Assembly: GCA_016801885.1 (NCBI GenBank) | Contig: CM028891.1 | Span: 12,693,517 to 12,757,516 of the forward strand | Direction: 5' to 3' | DNA: 64,000 nt | Source of the DNA: Toxotes chatareus | Taxonomy: Eukaryota > Chordata > Actinopteri > Toxotidae | Shown: positions 59,961 to 64,000 of the stretch, one piece after another | Numbering within the stretch: position 1 is the first letter of the stretch | Layout: each line of letters opens with the position of its first letter | The notes under the pieces: model-generated | Seen by the model: only the letters and a program-made list of their open reading frames with translations | Database searches by the model: none | Told to the model about the DNA's origin: nothing | Position numbers and translations under genes: made by a program

Positions 59961-62350
59961 ATCTTAGGGGTTGCTTTCCTTCATTCAAAGAAAAATCAGA
60001 TGTCTGAAATAGCCATTTAGAGAGGGCAACATGGGCTGTTGAAACACCTTTGCTACCTGTAAGTAGGCCAAGCTATTGTCCAACCCTTCTGATGTGCTCC
60101 TTCTTGATTCTGTTCCATTTGATTCTCTGTCAGGAGCAGGCAGAGGTGTGAAAAGATGAGAAGCTCACCTATTTACTTTGGCAGTAGAGACTGTGCCGGC
60201 AGACAGCCAGTAGCCTGTCACTTCTCCCACTGGATCCTCCGCTTGTGTCCCCTCACATGTGAGTGAATTGATGCAACCCATGCAGAAATGTTACCTGGCA
60301 TTGCACTTAACATGACGAGCACGGGTCAGGGGAAATTTTCAGAATCAGTCCTTCTTGGAGGAGCTTAGGTAAATTTCTCTGACATAAATCACATTCATGT
60401 GAAATAACTGATTGTGTCACTGAGAGAAGACTTTATTTTGGCCTAGAACCCACAATGAATAAACATTATAGATGTAGAATGACACTATCTCCAGATACAT
60501 CACAAAGACTTTGTTATTGTTTCCCTTGTCTATATTTGTTCCACTGATTCCTTCTTTAACTGTCTCCAGTCTTAGTTTTTCCAAATCCAACTTGCCCATT
60601 CCCCCCGCCAGTTTGCATGCTGTCTCTCAAAGTCTCCTGTACTGAGTTGAATGCATCATGGGAAATGCAATTAAGTGGTGGCAATCAAACATCACATCAA
60701 CAGCTCCGAGTTTACAAATTACAAATTCATTCTGCGCCACAAGAAAACCCTCACATTTACTGTAACTATATTATTTACTTTTCATAACTCGACGGAAATC
60801 TTGATAATAAGTAAATAGATGGTTAGTTATTTTAGGTATGGGGTTTATGTCATTAGTATAGTGTTATCTGATACTCTCTTTCAAAGGATGCCATTAAAGT
60901 GGAGATTCATAAATAAACATTCATCAGATGATCGGAGGAGCGGATTTGATGAGACTGATAATGGAAACAAAAACATCTGCGGCTGCACCTTTGGCACATT
61001 GAGCAACATGCAAATAAGTGTTGCTTCTTCACCTTTCAACACGCACTAAAATTACAACAAGAAACCAAGAGACTGTGCTTGTTTGGCAGATTCTCAACAC
61101 ACTTTGAAGTACACAAGCGATGGTGAATGACTTGCCCTCTGAATGGTGAAGCAACATGTGTCATTTAGACGGCACAGAGTTGATGTTTTTTTTTTAAATG
61201 ATTGGCTTTGCTTTTGATGGTCAGATTGTTTGGGGTTGTTTTACTAAAGTAGATGTAGACAGCTAGGGATGTTGTATGGTATGGTAGCAATACTCTGTAT
61301 AATGTGTTAGGCAAGGCTTTCTACGATCCATGAGTGTTTTTTTGCTTTTATTAGCCAATTTTCCCCTGGCTAAATGAGGAGAGATAAAGACGAGGCATAA
61401 CATACAACAAAGGCTCCCAAATTTGGGACATTGGTAATATATGGTCAGCACTCAAAACCCTGAGCCCACCAAGATGTCCCAGAGCAGTGGATACTATAAC
61501 ATGAAAATGAAAAATAGTGATCAGTATGTGAAACTAACAGAAAAGCAATGTAAATGCAAACAATATGGACTCTTTATGGTGGTTCACTTGTTGTGGCACC
61601 TTTTTTTTCTTTACTTATCTTAATTTGTCTGCACTCATGTGCTAAATATGGCTTTTCCCACCATTGTCCCACCCCTCATCACCTAAATATGGACTCATCT
61701 GTTGTAGTACATGTAAGGTAGAAGGAGGAGGAGGAGACAGTGGGGTCCTGTGCAGACGCGGAAAGTCCCCAATTATGTGGTAATTCTAGAGAGTGGTTGT
61801 GATATTTATTCTTATTGCCCAAAGAACTTGGCATTTATGAGACTCACCACAAACACATTCCCCACAGCACAGGCAAACTTCAGGCTGTGCACTCGTTCAA
61901 TCAGATGAAATAGCTGCTGCTGCTGATTTATGGTGGAGTTTGGAAGGAAGTCTCCAGCAGCACTGCCTTTTTAATTCAGGTGTTCTTTGTAAAAAAAAAA
62001 AAATGAAATAAGTTAATTGCATTTACAGTGGTTCCTCTTTGAGAAGGTTGATGGAATATGTCTGTAAATATACACAGCCACGCCAAACACCGCTCTCTAT
62101 TTCCAGTCCAGGGATTATACTTTTTAATGTGTTGATATTAGGAATATAATCAAAAAGTGTTTTAGCAATGATGGATCGGGAAATTACATCAGACAAACCT
62201 GATGTCAAGTTTTCAATCAAACATCTTTTATTTATCAGAAATACTGCCATACATTGCACCTTCAAGACCCTACAAAGGTCAATTGACTGCACTCTGTACT
62301 TAAAAGGTATGATTTGACTCGACTGGATGTGCATTGTATGTAATCAGCAT
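59961..62350. other. desert segment without recognised genes
   Basis: Mostly AT-rich sequence with short A/T runs (T about 61187-61195, A about 61990-62003). No exon seen. Confidence 0.5.
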
Positions 62351-62369
62351 GGAGTCAAAATGTAAGGAT

Positions 62370-62690
62370 GAAAGAGAATGTGTAGAAGTTGCCATGCCTC
62401 TCAGACACAGCGGGGGTGGCAGGATTTTCAGTGCTCATGTCTTTACAGGGCACAATTTATAGCCATTATGGTGGTCTATTTCTAGCTAAAGTGATGGATT
62501 CTGCTCAATTATTGTCCATTACGGAGAAAGATGGCCGCATTACCATGCCAGAAATTATTGGTTCCCGCTGCAGAGACATTACATTGAGATCATCGCTGCA
62601 TGCTCAGCTCAGCCAAAAGTCCCCTAAACTGAAATTCTCTTGTTTTGTGATGGATCATTGTTGTCATTCCCAATCTGTTTTTGCTTGTGA
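62370..62690. promoter_or_regulatory. candidate conserved block with paired homeodomain sites
   Basis: CAATTTATAGCCATTATGG (62452-62470), CAATTATTG (62506-62514), CCATTACGG (62516-62524) and AAATTATTGG lie within about 110 bases of repeat-free DNA. A 135-codon open frame covers the block but has no recognisable domain or splice context. Unusually few stops can result from constrained non-coding sequence. Confidence 0.38.
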
Positions 62691-63029
62691 TCCCTTGTCA
62701 GGTATCCATATCTACTTTTGGACCCTTAAAACAGGTTGTATATCTACTAGATGTGAGCAGTTCATTCAAAGATTGATTTTCTCTTTTTTTGATTAATTCA
62801 TTTTTTGATTCCTAAAGGAACATCTGAGACAAATCCAAAATGAAGACATGAATATTTTTGGGTAGTTTTTATTATTTACTTCCAGAATAACAACCCAGTG
62901 ACCTGTTACATTAATCTCAGGATATATTGTTTGCAACCCCCAGGTTGCAAACTTGAGCATTCACTTACTGTAATAACCTAACCCAGGATTACTTCCAAGG
63001 CCAACGAGTTTCCATAAACGCCAGCCAAA

Positions 63030-63600
63030 CTTGTTTTCCCAGATAGTGTTGCATTTGCCACATTATTAACTGTGAAGGATGCATTACGGCCAACATTATC
63101 TATCACTACAAACTGACCCATGTGCAACACTATATCCAAAAAGTAAACCATAATTGTTTTAATGTGTTCATGTCTGAAAAATGGAGAAGAATTGGGAAAT
63201 AGAGGGTGAGTTTGTTTTATTCCTGGCATAAGGAGGCTGCAGTGGCTGTCATCTTGCCAGAGCTCAGGCTGGCAGTCAGCACAAACTAGAGGTAATTGAG
63301 AGGGAAAAGTCCCAGCCAGTTGCACAGTGGGGCCTCCATGGGGCCTCTGAATGCCACCATAGCCCCCAGTGGACATTAATCAAAATGCCCGATCAATAAC
63401 TTCTCAAGTGCTAATAAGCACTGGCACATTTTGTGATATGTGAGCCCCTTCATCATTTCAAATACCCGGAGATTTATAGGAAATCCATTGTTAGGTCCAA
63501 AGTATGAGGTAATGTAGCACTTAGTAAATGAAGTAAAACCAAAAGCCTGGGGTGATTTGTATTTCATTTACAAAGGACATGTCTAATCATTAGGAGCTCC
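63030..63600. promoter_or_regulatory. candidate conserved block
   Basis: Repeat-free half-kilobase with CATTAATCAAAATG (63374-63387), GATCAATAAC (63391-63400) and an inverted repeat AGTGCT-AATA-AGCACT (63407-63422). It resembles conserved non-coding DNA in composition. No alignment done. Confidence 0.38.
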
Positions 63601-63759
63601 ATCTCTCTGAAAAGCAACCAAACGGCTGTAATGGTGGCTGTGTTCTTTTATAGCTTACTTACTCAGCAATGACGCAGGAGATAACAGCAAATACTAAAGA
63701 CTCGCTGTCCTCCACTCCTGACAGGTTCACTCCCAGATAGCCACGGGGGACTCCTATCC

Positions 63760-63965
63760 ACCACAGAGTGATTAAAGTCATGTTAGGGAAGCATTATGGG
63801 TCAAGTCATAAAATAATTTGATTTCTGTCCCCCTCCACTGTCTCCTATCAAAGTGATTGGTCTCCTGGTCATCTCACTGGCTGACATAATTGTTAATTAA
63901 CCATTATGGGCTGCCCTCTCTCATCTATATCTCACGGCAATTACTCATTTGACAACAAAGCAATA
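63760..63965. promoter_or_regulatory. candidate conserved block with clustered TAAT sites
   Basis: TAATTGTTAATTAACCATTA (63887-63906) packs three to four homeodomain cores into about 20 bases. AAGTGATTGG (about 63851-63860), GGCAATTACTC (about 63937-63947) and a Sox-like AACAAAG (about 63954-63960) follow. The block may continue past the window end. Confidence 0.38.
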
Positions 63966-64000
63966 TATCACAGTGTGTGATGTATGGACACAGACTTGGT

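Noticed and set aside
62389..62796. 135-codon frame as a gene
   Set aside because: No domain, no start context or splice partner. The block is better explained as non-coding DNA rich in homeodomain sites.
21900..64000. lmbr1/rnf32 exons or the ZRS limb enhancer
   Set aside because: I looked for them because they follow shh in vertebrates, but recognised no exon. They probably lie beyond the right edge.
1..64000. CRISPR arrays, tRNA or rRNA genes
   Set aside because: Nothing resembling spaced direct repeats, tRNA A/B boxes in cloverleaf context, or rRNA was found. The (NNATG)n satellite at 49.9 kb has no spacers.

Overview
This is vertebrate nuclear DNA, almost certainly from a percomorph teleost. 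Genes are split by short introns with GT/AG borders. The hedgehog protein matches fish Shha better than Shhb (RRRHPKK basic motif, ...[11 protein letters not shown] at the end of exon 1). The non-coding part carries decayed copies of short interspersed repeats that I recognise from spiny-rayed fish genomes, and many (CA)n/(TG)n, poly(A) and poly(T) tracts. There are no bacterial operons, CRISPR arrays or intact transposons.

Layout: (1) 1-10.9 kb, + strand: the 3' part of rbm33, with six coding exons (53-5238) that join in frame to 519 codons plus a stop, followed by a 3' UTR of about 5.7 kb with a polyadenylation signal at 10895-10900. (2) 10.9-13.2 kb: intergenic space between convergent genes. 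(3) 13.2-21.9 kb, - strand: the complete sonic hedgehog a gene. Its three coding exons (21288-21587, 16916-17177, 14124-14812) join to 416 codons. It has an AT-rich 3' UTR and a promoter with a TATA-like element and a CCAAT box near 21.85-21.89 kb. (4) 21.9-64 kb: a gene desert upstream of shha with no convincing exon. It alternates repeat-bearing DNA with blocks of repeat-free sequence dense in homeodomain (TAAT/ATTA), forkhead (TGTTTAC) and Sox-like motifs.

The order rbm33 - shh - gene desert (then, outside this window, lmbr1 with the limb enhancer ZRS) is the ancestral vertebrate arrangement. The desert and the shha introns are expected to hold long-range enhancers for floor plate, notochord, brain, gut and pharyngeal expression. 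I can point to candidate blocks by composition and motif content only. No alignment was possible, so every enhancer call is an inference with low to moderate confidence.

The two genes are not functionally coupled as in an operon. Shha is a secreted morphogen. Rbm33 is a broadly expressed nuclear RNA-binding protein that is simply a bystander at the edge of the Shh regulatory domain. The observations most worth checking are: the 16-codon terminal exon of rbm33; a four-copy GCGTAAA cluster in shha intron 1; a perfect 10-bp inverted repeat beside a GGGATTAC site at 49.16 kb; forkhead/PBX-MEIS-like clusters at 58.8-59.9 kb; homeodomain-site clusters at 35.9, 62.45 and 63.9 kb; and a 350-bp degenerate pentanucleotide satellite at 49.9-50.25 kb.
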